From NCBI GenBank assembly GCA_964471235.1, contig CAYYGL010000001.1:1-64000 (forward strand): a stretch of 64,000 bases of DNA, written 5' to 3'. A program made the position numbers and the translations under genes. Below, piece after piece: positions 18,125 to 26,260 of the stretch. This DNA comes from CAYYGL01 sp964471235 (GTDB lineage: Bacteria > Calditrichota > Calditrichia > RBG-13-44-9 > J075). The notes under the pieces are model-generated. The model worked only from the letters and a program-made list of their open reading frames with translations, did not search any database and was not told the origin of the DNA. The stretch's first letter is position 1. Every line of letters starts with the position of its first letter.

Positions 18125-20478
18125 TTCTTCACCTCCGGTTGTGAGCGAAAAACACTGGGTTTCATCAACAATAAAATGACCGGCAAGATGGAAATTGCCC
18201 CGAAGCAGGAGGTTAACATGGCGATGGCAATTAACAAACCCATGTGCTGAACCCCGCCGAATGTGGAAAAGGTAAGCACCGCAAACCCCAGTCCCACGGT
18301 CAAGGCGTTGATAACAATCGGAATTCCGGCATCTTTTAAAGCGCTGCGAACCCCCTGGGCTTCATCCTGAGTTTGCAGTTCCAGCCGGTAGCGATAAATG
18401 AAATGCACAGCGTAATCCACTCCCACCCCAATGGCGATGGAAGAGGTGAGCATGGTGACGATATTCAGATTGATATGCGCCCAGCCCATGAAACCGAAAT
18501 TAAATACCATGGCAAAGAAGAGCGGAATTACGTTCAATAAGCCGATACCTACCGAACGAAACAGAATTGAAGTTACCGCAGTAACCAGCAGCAGTGATAC
18601 CAGGATGCTGTAAAATTGCCCGGAGACCACCAGATCGTTAATGGCTAAAAATAGCTCAGAAGTGCCGGTGAGCGCCATTTTGAGATTCGGGAAATGCTCT
18701 CGGATATATTGCCGGGTTTTCCGGTCAATCTCCCGCAATACATTGCTGGATTCGGTATCAATAAAGGCGTTGATGCGGGCAATCCGGTAGTCGTAATTCA
18801 CCAGGTTGGCTAAGTCTTCCGGTTTACCGGACATCTCATACAACTGCAAATATTGGGAGATTAACTCCCTTCCGGGCACCCGGAATGCCACCTCCTTTTC
18901 CACCCATTTACCGTTTACTTCCACCCAATCGATGCCCACCTCCTGAACGGTATCCGCCGGAATGCGGTCATACGCCGGATCATCGGCATGGAGTACTTTG
19001 TTCATTCGCCGGATGTAATCCGTTAAAGAGAGGGTGGCACCCACATGGGGTAGCGATTTCAGGTAAGTCTCCAGAGAATCCATTCCCTGCAACATTGCCG
19101 GTTCTTTTATCTGGTTGGCGCTGTCACCTTCCACCATCACCGTTAAAAAGGTGGTGCCGGCAAAATGACGGTTAATGTGTTCGTAATCCACCCGCGCCGG
19201 GTGATGCCTGGGAAAATTGCTGACGGTGTTATTTTCCAGGTGTATCCGGGGGAAGCCCAGCACCGAGAAAAGGATGATCAAGATGATAAATGCCAGAACA
19301 TACCACCGCCGGTTCACCACAAAGTCTCCATAAGCTGTTGCCAGACGGTAGAAGCGTCCTTCCATCCGCCGGGTGATTGCCCGCCGGGGAATTTTTAAAA
19401 GGCTTAATGTTGCCGGGATGACACTGAGGGAGAAAATCATGGCAATCATCACCCCCAGGGCGGTAAACCAGCCCAACTGCCCGATGGAACCGATATTGGA
19501 GGTATTCAGCGCCAGGAACCCGAAGGCGGTGGTTACAGAGGTAATGATGACGGGACCGTTTAATTCCCGCATCACCTCAAGCACTAATTCCGGGGCTTTC
19601 TCAAATCCCGGCGCACGGTGGTAATAATGATTCAGGATGTGAATGCCGTCTGCCACCGCGATAGATGCCAGAAGGATGGGCAGCATGTTGGTGGAATGAC
19701 TGATGGGAACCCCCAGGAGCGCCATGATGCCAATCGTCCAGACAACGCTGGCAAGCACCACCGAAAGGGGCAGCAACACCCCCCGGAAACTGCGGAAGCT
19801 GAGCCACAGAATTAAAATAATCAATAAAATGACCAACGAAAAGAGCACCCGGATGTCTCGTGCCATCCCACGCCCCAGGTAAAACGTCAGGATTGGTTTT
19901 CCGGTGAGGTAAATGCGGGCATCCGTCTTCAGACTATCGATATATCCTTTGATCTCCCCGGCGGCATCTTCCGGTTTGACAGTGTTCTTTAAAAATACCA
20001 TGATGCCCGCCATGCGGTGATCTTTGGAGATGATGTTCTCGATGGGGAGATCACTGTGATACAGAATCTGACGGTATTGCGCAATTTCCCGGGGTGTTTC
20101 CGGTGGAGCGGAAAGGATTTCCTTCACCTCCATGCCCTCTTCCGTTCCCCGGATCACCTTGATATTAGTAGGGCTCATCACTGAGTAGACATCAGGCAGA
20201 TCCTGGAGGTGTGTGGTGATATCAAAAATCAGTTTCAGAATTTTGGGAGTGAAGATGGAATCGCTTTCCACGGCTATCAATACAAAATCCCGGCTGGGAA
20301 AGATCTCGTTCATCCGATCATAAATGAGTTTGGCAGGTATTTTTTGGGGAAGGGAAGAGGTGATATCCGGATCTACATGTATCAACCGGATGCTATATCC
20401 GAAAAAGAGAGTTAATAAGAAAATCAGAATGATGGTGGAACGGGGAAAACGCACCACCAATCGAGTAAATGAAAGCAT
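18121..20478 (-). CDS. RND/MMPL-family exporter
   Basis: A 785-residue transporter with the RND two-fold repeat: a first helix near residue 20, a large periplasmic domain, six clustered helices (about 210-380), a second lone helix near 400, a second loop and a final six-helix cluster. The GVGVDYAVHFIYRYR segment with an Asp in the membrane is the proton-relay motif of the MMPL/HpnN branch. It likely moves a hydrophobic compound out of the inner membrane. ATG 20478 is preferred to ATG 20484 because GGGAG lies 8 nt upstream. First gene of the operon with the LolA-like and barrel genes. Confidence 0.88.
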   Translation of the reverse strand: MLSFTRLVVRFPRSTIILIFLLTLFFGYSIRLIHVDPDITSSLPQKIPAKLIYDRMNEIFPSRDFVLIAVESDSIFTPKILKLIFDITTHLQDLPDVYSVMSPTNIKVIRGTEEGMEVKEILSAPPETPREIAQYRQILYHSDLPIENIISKDHRMAGIMVFLKNTVKPEDAAGEIKGYIDSLKTDARIYLTGKPILTFYLGRGMARDIRVLFSLVILLIILILWLSFRSFRGVLLPLSVVLASVVWTIGIMALLGVPISHSTNMLPILLASIAVADGIHILNHYYHRAPGFEKAPELVLEVMRELNGPVIITSVTTAFGFLALNTSNIGSIGQLGWFTALGVMIAMIFSLSVIPATLSLLKIPRRAITRRMEGRFYRLATAYGDFVVNRRWYVLAFIILIILFSVLGFPRIHLENNTVSNFPRHHPARVDYEHINRHFAGTTFLTVMVEGDSANQIKEPAMLQGMDSLETYLKSLPHVGATLSLTDYIRRMNKVLHADDPAYDRIPADTVQEVGIDWVEVNGKWVEKEVAFRVPGRELISQYLQLYEMSGKPEDLANLVNYDYRIARINAFIDTESSNVLREIDRKTRQYIREHFPNLKMALTGTSELFLAINDLVVSGQFYSILVSLLLVTAVTSILFRSVGIGLLNVIPLFFAMVFNFGFMGWAHINLNIVTMLTSSIAIGVGVDYAVHFIYRYRLELQTQDEAQGVRSALKDAGIPIVINALTVGLGFAVLTFSTFGGVQHMGLLIAIAMLTSCFGAISILPVILLLMKPSVFRSQPEVKK

Positions 20479-21046
20479 TGGCATCTCTCCCTTTCACATC
20501 AACCGTATACGAGGTTCTGTAAGCCTGTTAACTCATAGAACCCATAACCCATCATCAAAATGTACAGCCATTTTTCAATTCACCTCATCCCCTGGTGAAA
20601 AGGAGTAAAACATCTCTCTAAATGTAATCATTTTCCCGGAAAAATATAACTGCAATAAATTTTTCTGAGATGGAATTTTGTAACGACTCAGGTGGTTATA
20701 CCGCAACGAACGCAACGTTGGCAACGAACAGATGTTTATCTCTTTCATGATGCGGTCCGTCGCGTATCCGCTGCGTTCATTGCGGTACAGAAAAAGTTTT
20801 GATGACAAAAAACAGATTTCTAGAGCAACTCTTTCTTTTCTACCTCCTAAATAGCTACTACCTGAGTAGTTGCGTAATTTTAAACAATTTACAGAACTGC
20901 GAAAAACGGGCGGTAAATTTTGTTTGTGTCCGGGCAAGATGCTTCCAATAGATGGCATCGTCAAAAGATTACCGGGGGGCATGCCGGGTATCAACTGCAA
21001 ACAGCCGGATTTTGAAAATCCGGAGTCAATTGAACATCACGAAAGT
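20479..21046. other. 568-bp intergenic region
   Basis: Separates the RND operon from the voltage-sensor gene, both minus strand. It holds the dispersed repeat at 20695-20787 and is otherwise AT-rich. A 141-codon frame crosses it on the minus strand but runs through the repeat and has no protein-like composition, so it is not called. Confidence 0.5.
20695..20787 (+). repeat. dispersed intergenic repeat, copy A
   Basis: A 93-bp element bounded by TACCGCAA (20699-20706) and TTGCGGTA (20780-20787). Its interior (GCAACGAACAGATGTTT, then TCTCTTTC, then CGTCGCGT.TCCGCTGC, ending CATTGCGGTA) matches copy B at 29439-29520 in the opposite orientation. It looks like a small non-coding, MITE- or REP-like element. 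Confidence 0.7.
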
Positions 21047-22099
21047 TTACTCTCTCCGCGCTGGCGGCAAATGCTCCCGGGCGCGGGCTTCCCGTTCCGC
21101 CATTTCCTTCACTTTCCACTGCTTTACTTTTACCTGCTCCTTTATTAACTCCAGCGATTGCAGGAAGATATCTTTGGTGATTTGATCCAGTTGAAAGTCT
21201 GCTTCTTCGGTTAAAAGCGTTTCCAGGGTGATATCGGTAAAATCGGCTATTACCGGTTTATTGTTGGCAGAGGCAAGGTCCTCGATTGCCCCGTTAATCA
21301 CATTAAATACGATGTCACTGATGGCTTTTTCCAGGTTGTCGGCAATGATGGACCCGAACACCGGGATCTGGCTGATGGTGTTGATCTCGCGATTTTTATC
21401 CACCGCTTCGGCAATGCGCCGGTCCACGTATTTTTTAATGTCTTCATGATAAGCGTGATGGGCATCGGCAGACACCTTTTGCACCCGCCGGGCAATCCAT
21501 TCCACCAGAAATTCTTTCTGAGGGGAAATCACTTCCCGGAGCACCCGGTTGGTTACCGGGGTGCCGTGCCGAATTTCTTCCTGCACTCCTTCAATGATGT
21601 TCACCACTACCCGGTCGGAGATTTCTTCTACCAGAATGTTGTAGTACTTCACTCCCTTTTCAAAAAGGTAGGTTTTGGTCAAATCGATGATTTGCAGTTT
21701 ATGTAGTCGAATAATGATTGAAATAACCCGCAGAATCCGCAGAAACCGGAAGGAGAGCACCGGAACGCATCCCAACAAATCGTACCAGTGGATGAACGGG
21801 TAGAAAAACCAGCGGTGGTAGATATGGCGCCGGGCGGCGAGAACCCAGCGCAGACTGAATTCCAAAAGAAAAATGATGACAAACCCAAGATCGATAATTA
21901 AAAAATTCCGGTGGATACGCGTTTCGTAAAAATAATAAAAATCGGGGGTATAGCGGGAAAGGAGATTCTGGAGGGTCTCAGTGATGAATAACCAGTCAAA
22001 CAGGATTAATCCCAGGTTAATCATCAGCAAACCCAGCATAAATACATCCAAAATGATAATTTCCACGTTGCGATTCTTCAAAATTTTAGATAGCTTCAT
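21047..22099 (-). CDS. voltage-sensor-like membrane protein without pore
   Basis: A 350-residue protein whose first 140 residues look like the S1-S4 voltage sensor of ion channels: S1 about 13-35, S2 about 66-88 with acidic E80, S3 with D107 (HWYDLLGCVPVL) and an S4 with R118, R121 and R124 three residues apart, then R131. No S5-pore-S6 follows. Instead there are about 210 hydrophilic, mostly helical residues (RRIAEAVDKNREIN; SIIADNLEKAISDIVFNVI). It may sense voltage or conduct protons as a sensor-only protein; family databases may call it ion transporter. AAGGATAA precedes ATG 22099. Confidence 0.72.
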   Translation of the reverse strand: MKLSKILKNRNVEIIILDVFMLGLLMINLGLILFDWLFITETLQNLLSRYTPDFYYFYETRIHRNFLIIDLGFVIIFLLEFSLRWVLAARRHIYHRWFFYPFIHWYDLLGCVPVLSFRFLRILRVISIIIRLHKLQIIDLTKTYLFEKGVKYYNILVEEISDRVVVNIIEGVQEEIRHGTPVTNRVLREVISPQKEFLVEWIARRVQKVSADAHHAYHEDIKKYVDRRIAEAVDKNREINTISQIPVFGSIIADNLEKAISDIVFNVINGAIEDLASANNKPVIADFTDITLETLLTEEADFQLDQITKDIFLQSLELIKEQVKVKQWKVKEMAEREARAREHLPPARRE

Positions 22100-22108
22100 T
22101 TTTTATCC

Positions 22109-22155
22109 TTGATTAGGGGGTTAAAGGGTTACATATAATTCTATCACAAGTGATA
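22109..22155 (+). promoter_or_regulatory. possible promoter and operator upstream of aldehyde dehydrogenase
   Basis: TTGATT (22109-22114) and a perfect TATAAT (22134-22139) are 19 bp apart, slightly long. Directly after the -10 lies the inverted repeat TATCAC-AA-GTGATA (22142-22155), where a repressor could sit on the start site. Confidence 0.4.
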
Positions 22156-22206
22156 AAAGTAAGTAATCATGTTGATTTCCCTGTCTATCCAAAAATGGTA
22201 CGGAAT

Positions 22207-23616
22207 ATGAAAGAATATCAAAAAGTTTTTGAAGCGCAAAAAGCTTTTTTTCAATCCACCGTGCGGCATTCGACTGCCCGGGAGCGAATCGCCAAATTGC
22301 GGCGGATAAAATCGTGGATCTTTGCTCACCAGTCAGAAATTCAGCGGGCGGTATATGAAGATTTCCGAAAAGCCGACGCCGAGGTGGATTTAACGGAGTT
22401 GAAACCGGTGCTTACGGAAATTGCCCACGCTTCCGCTCATCTTAAGAAATGGATGCGTCCCAAAAGGGTAAAACCAAACCTGCTGTTACTTGGCACCCAA
22501 TCCTATATCCTCCCTGAACCAAAAGGAGTGGTGTTAATTTTGGCTCCCTGGAATTTTCCGTTCATGCTAACGGTGGGTCCGTTGGTTTCTGCTATTGCCG
22601 CCGGTAATTGTGCAATCCTGAAGCCATCGGAGATGACGCCACATACCGCTGAACTTATCAGGAAGATGGTTAGCGATTTATTTGCCCCACAGGAAGTGAC
22701 CACGTTCTTAGGCGACCATCTTGTGGCTCAATCCCTACTAAATTTACCTTTTGATCACATCTTTTTTACCGGCAGCCCGGAAGTGGGTAAGAAAGTGATG
22801 AAAGCCGCTGCAAACCATTTAAGCTCCGTCACCCTGGAATTAGGCGGGCAAAACCCTACCATCGTGGATGAAAGCGCCGATTTAAAAGATACTGCGGAAA
22901 AATTGGTATGGGGAAAATATTTTAATTGCGGGCAATCCTGTATGGCACCCAATTACACTTTCGTACACGAGAAGGTGCATGACCCTTTACTGGAAGAATT
23001 GCGGAAGGCATTTTCCCGGTTGTATCCGGAAAATAGTAAAAGCATACGGGAAAATGCGGATTTTGCCCGGGTGGTTAACGATCGCCACTTTCGGCGCTTA
23101 AGAAAACTAATCAATCGTTCGGTAAAAAAAGGCGCAGCCGTCATCATGGGTGGGGAAATGGCAGAAGAAGATTGCTTTATCGCCCCGACCATCCTGGATG
23201 ATGTGCCCCTGGATGCCCCGGTAATGCAGGAAGAAATCTTCGGACCGGTGCTGCCCATCCGAACGTATCAAAATATCGATGAGGTGTTGGAGTTTATCAA
23301 TCGCGGGGAGAAGCCGCTGGCACTTTACATTTTTAGCCGGAATCGGAAAAATATTCGCAGAATCGTGAACAGCACCTCCTCCGGAACTGTATGCATCAAC
23401 GATACCACGGTTCCCTTTGTGCATCCCAATTTGCCTTTTGGTGGGACAAATTACAGCGGCATCGGGAAAGCGCACGGATATTATGGGTTTATGGCATTCT
23501 CCAATGAAAAAGCGGTGGTGAAACAAAAACGGGGGTTTACCAGCTTAAAATTGGTTTATCCGCCCTATACCAGAACCGTTAAGCGAATGATTCATTGGGT
23601 ATTAAAATACTTTTAG
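22207..23616 (+). CDS. aldehyde dehydrogenase (class 3-like)
   Basis: A 469-residue NAD(P)-dependent aldehyde dehydrogenase of the ALDH3-like group. Landmarks are LAPWNFPFML, AAGNCAILKPSE, FTGSPEVGKKVM, the general base Glu in LELGGQNP and the nucleophile Cys in NCGQSCMAPNY, then EEIFGPVLP and LPFGGTNYSGIG. These enzymes oxidise medium- and long-chain aldehydes to acids. The frame is open from GTG 22150, but a putative promoter and operator overlie that region. MKEYQKVFEAQ at ATG 22207 fits the family N-terminus; ATG 22195 is the alternative. It ends with TAG, evidence that amber is a normal stop here. Confidence 0.92.
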   Translation: MKEYQKVFEAQKAFFQSTVRHSTARERIAKLRRIKSWIFAHQSEIQRAVYEDFRKADAEVDLTELKPVLTEIAHASAHLKKWMRPKRVKPNLLLLGTQSYILPEPKGVVLILAPWNFPFMLTVGPLVSAIAAGNCAILKPSEMTPHTAELIRKMVSDLFAPQEVTTFLGDHLVAQSLLNLPFDHIFFTGSPEVGKKVMKAAANHLSSVTLELGGQNPTIVDESADLKDTAEKLVWGKYFNCGQSCMAPNYTFVHEKVHDPLLEELRKAFSRLYPENSKSIRENADFARVVNDRHFRRLRKLINRSVKKGAAVIMGGEMAEEDCFIAPTILDDVPLDAPVMQEEIFGPVLPIRTYQNIDEVLEFINRGEKPLALYIFSRNRKNIRRIVNSTSSGTVCINDTTVPFVHPNLPFGGTNYSGIGKAHGYYGFMAFSNEKAVVKQKRGFTSLKLVYPPYTRTVKRMIHWVLKYF

Positions 23617-23625
23617 GAGAAAGAG

Positions 23626-24576
23626 ATGAAATTGGTTGATAATCATACCCGGAACCGGCTGGGCTGTCTCCTGCTGTTCCTGTTGGTTGCTATCGGAATC
23701 ATCGGTTGTGAACATGGACAGAGCAGCGAGAACCATAATACCCCGGCAGATAATGATGCGTTTAAGGACTATTGGTATGCCGGGCTGGCGGAGTTAAATC
23801 ATTATTCCCTGGAGCAGGCACGCTACGGTGAAATTCACAAGGGGGATGCCGTGCTGATTTTTGTGACCGAGGACTTTTTGCCGGACCAGCAGGTGAAGTA
23901 TGAGCATGGTCCAAAACCGGGCAACACCGAATCGGTCTTAAAATTGAATTTTGTCCGCAAATTTTTCACCGGTATCTACCCATACTCTATGATGAGCTCC
24001 ATCTTTACCCCGATCTCCTCCGCGAATCCCACTCTGAAAGTCAGCACCTCCAGCCAGGAATGGTGCGGGCATACGTACCTGCAATTGAATTACAAAGAAC
24101 AGCGGTATCAAGGATTTCTCCACTCGTATTTTCAGGATGAGGTGTACCGGGAGTATTCGCTGGATGCCGTGGTGTTAGAAGATGCGCTGTGGAATAAAAT
24201 CCGGATCAATCCCGGCAGATTGCCGGAAGGGGAGATTCCACTGATTCCCGCCACTCAATTTTTGCGTTTCCGCCATCTGCCTGCAAAAGTTCACCCGGCA
24301 ATGGCGGTACTAAAGACCGCTGTTCGGAAAGATATCTCAAGCGATTCCCTCTTTGCCTATCATGTCCGCTATTCGGATATTCAACGGGAGTTGACCATCT
24401 ACTTCACCCGGGAATTTCCGTATGAAATTCTGGGATGGGAAGAAACCTACCCGAGCGGTTTCCGCAACCCCAAATTATTAACCACCCGTGCGGTTCGCAC
24501 CCACGTGATGCGGCTGGATTACTGGCGTCGACACTCGGTGGCGGATTCTACCTATCGGAAAGAATTTGGCTTTTGA
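23626..24576 (+). CDS. conserved lipoprotein of unknown function
   Basis: A 316-residue lipoprotein (lipobox IIGC) preceded by AGGAGAAAGAG. The segments EQARYGEIHKGDAVLIFVTE, TGIYPYSMMSS and TSSQEWCGHTYLQLNY match a family common in Bacteroidota, sometimes wrongly labelled Maf. Function is unknown. It lies 9 bp after the aldehyde dehydrogenase stop, so the two are an operon, and it ends at a strong terminator. Confidence 0.85.
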   Translation: MKLVDNHTRNRLGCLLLFLLVAIGIIGCEHGQSSENHNTPADNDAFKDYWYAGLAELNHYSLEQARYGEIHKGDAVLIFVTEDFLPDQQVKYEHGPKPGNTESVLKLNFVRKFFTGIYPYSMMSSIFTPISSANPTLKVSTSSQEWCGHTYLQLNYKEQRYQGFLHSYFQDEVYREYSLDAVVLEDALWNKIRINPGRLPEGEIPLIPATQFLRFRHLPAKVHPAMAVLKTAVRKDISSDSLFAYHVRYSDIQRELTIYFTREFPYEILGWEETYPSGFRNPKLLTTRAVRTHVMRLDYWRRHSVADSTYRKEFGF

Positions 24577-24959
24577 AGCTGGATGAGACGTAATGTACAT
24601 AAGCGGATGGAATGACGGAAGTTTGAGCAGCAGCATATCTACAGAGGTTCATTCTAAGTATCCGAACAAATAAAAAGGAATTTTACACCCCAATTCCAAT
24701 TTTGTAAAGTGGGGTTGACAAAAATGTTCATATTTTGTCAACCCCACCTTACACTTTTTCAGTAGAGAACGCTTTTCGGAATTTACATCAGTCGGTTGCG
24801 TTTCAATTTCATGTAAAATTGTAAGCCCAATCTGTCATGTCGGTTTGTGCTGCTATCAGGCAGGCGATACTGTCACAGAGTGGCTCCGTTGGAGGCTTCT
24901 CATTCCGGAGATTCTTCCAATTTACACAGATTTTCTGATTTTGAGGAAAAGGGAGAAAA
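24577..24959. other. 383-bp intergenic region between convergent genes
   Basis: Contains the large inverted repeat at 24704-24752 and nothing else that I can support. No coding frame has convincing composition. Confidence 0.5.
24704..24752. terminator. strong bidirectional terminator
   Basis: GTGGGGTTGACAAAA (24709-24723) pairs perfectly with TTTTGTCAACCCCAC (24733-24747) around a 9-nt loop. The stem extends by GTAA/TTAC after one mismatch, and a T-run follows (24755-24759). It serves the lipoprotein gene on the plus strand and possibly the dehalogenase on the minus strand. Confidence 0.85.
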
Positions 24960-25649
24960 TTAGGCAACCCCCAGCAGCTCCGGCAATTCCGTCAGCGTGC
25001 GAATTTCCGCATCGGCGTGATAAGGGAGTTGTTCCGGGCGCTGCTGAAAGCGGTTCACCCAGACGACTTTTAACCCGTAGGCTTTTGCCCCGGCAACATC
25101 CCAGGCATTGCTGGAAAGAAACACAATGTCCCGTTTAAATACCTCAAATTCGTCTTCCGCCAGTTGATATACCCTGGGATGGGGTTTAAACACCCGCACT
25201 TTTTCCACGGAGATAATGGCATCCAGCAGGCTGAACAACTGGCTGTTCTTTACTGCCGCTTCCAGCATTTTCGGGGAGCCGTTGGAGAGAATGGCGGTTT
25301 TGATATTCTTTTCTTTTAAACGCAGCAGTGCTTCCCGTACATCCGAATAACAGGTTAATTTCATGTATGCCTCCATCAACCGGTCAAACAGCTCCGGATT
25401 GGATAACCCGACCGCTCCAAAGGCATATTCCAGTGCTTCTTTGGTGACCTGCCAGAAATCGGCATGCCGCTGCATCAGGCTGCGCAGCCAGGTATATTCC
25501 AGTTGTTTGGTACGCCAGAGTACGGAGACCTGTTCAGCGGCTTCCCCCAGTTGTTCTTTATAGGGCGCCACGGCAGAGTGTACATCAAACAGGGTGCCGT
25601 AAGCGTCGAAGACACAATATCGGATTCCGAGTAATGTTTTTTGGCTCAC
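24960..25649 (-). CDS. (S)-2-haloacid dehalogenase type II, HAD superfamily
   Basis: A 229-residue HAD hydrolase with the L-2-haloacid dehalogenase layout: nucleophile D15 in FDAYGTLFD, LSNGSP (motif 2), the Lys of VFKPHPRVYQLAE (motif 3) and SSNAWDVAGAKAYGL (motif 4, where the SSNAWD form is typical of type II dehalogenases). It would cleave halogen from 2-haloacids, though in the cell a related phosphatase or detoxifying role is possible. Start is GTG 25649 behind GGAGAGAG. Confidence 0.88.
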   Translation of the reverse strand: MSQKTLLGIRYCVFDAYGTLFDVHSAVAPYKEQLGEAAEQVSVLWRTKQLEYTWLRSLMQRHADFWQVTKEALEYAFGAVGLSNPELFDRLMEAYMKLTCYSDVREALLRLKEKNIKTAILSNGSPKMLEAAVKNSQLFSLLDAIISVEKVRVFKPHPRVYQLAEDEFEVFKRDIVFLSSNAWDVAGAKAYGLKVVWVNRFQQRPEQLPYHADAEIRTLTELPELLGVA

Positions 25650-25680
25650 AACTCTCTCCTGTGTTTAAAACAATGAAACG

Positions 25681-26163
25681 TTAACCCTGCCAGATGCCCA
25701 GGGCACGGCGCAGGGTAATCAACTGACCGACATGGTAGGCGTTGTGGTCAATCACCAGCAACATCTCCCGTAAATAGGTATACCCTTTGGCGTGGGGTAA
25801 CTCGGACATGAGGTCAATTTTCGGATTGGCGGCAATTTCCTGGATCACCTGTAAATCCGAGCGTATTTGCTCGATGGTGGCATTCCAGGCAGCCTGGTCC
25901 GCTTCCTGACCCGGTTTTGGCCAGTAATCGCGGGGCCAGTCCGGAGTGACATAATCAGGATTGCGCATGAAATCGAGAATATCCCACTGGGCAAGGCGGA
26001 TGTGTTCCAGGAGCTCCCAGGCAGTGTAGGGAATGCTCTTCACCCGGGCATTATAAAAGTCAGACGGAAAGTCGGCGATAGCCTGCTCAAAGGTCGCGTG
26101 GGCATTGGCATCTTTTAAAAAACTAACCAGAAGATTTCGGAGCACCTGATCGCTTTGTGACAT
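25681..26163 (-). CDS. DinB-family protein
   Basis: A 160-residue four-helix-bundle protein of the DinB/YfiT superfamily. The three metal-type His are seen in LLEHIRLAQWD and DHNAYHVGQL near the C-terminus. Members are thiol-dependent transferases or proteins of unknown role, often stress-linked. The frame opens at 26283, but AAAAAGGAGAA places the start at ATG 26163. It lies downstream of uvrA on the same strand. Confidence 0.85.
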   Translation of the reverse strand: MSQSDQVLRNLLVSFLKDANAHATFEQAIADFPSDFYNARVKSIPYTAWELLEHIRLAQWDILDFMRNPDYVTPDWPRDYWPKPGQEADQAAWNATIEQIRSDLQVIQEIAANPKIDLMSELPHAKGYTYLREMLLVIDHNAYHVGQLITLRRALGIWQG

Positions 26164-26260
26164 CCAAATTTCTCCTTTTTTAAATTTTACTCGGATTTTC
26201 TTCCCGCTTTTGTGAAATCCCGGCACCTTTGAGATGTAGCCGCACTCTTTCGGAAACGCA

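Noticed and set aside
20575..21000. 141-codon minus-strand frame
   Set aside because: It runs through repeat copy A, has no ribosome-binding site and no protein-like composition.
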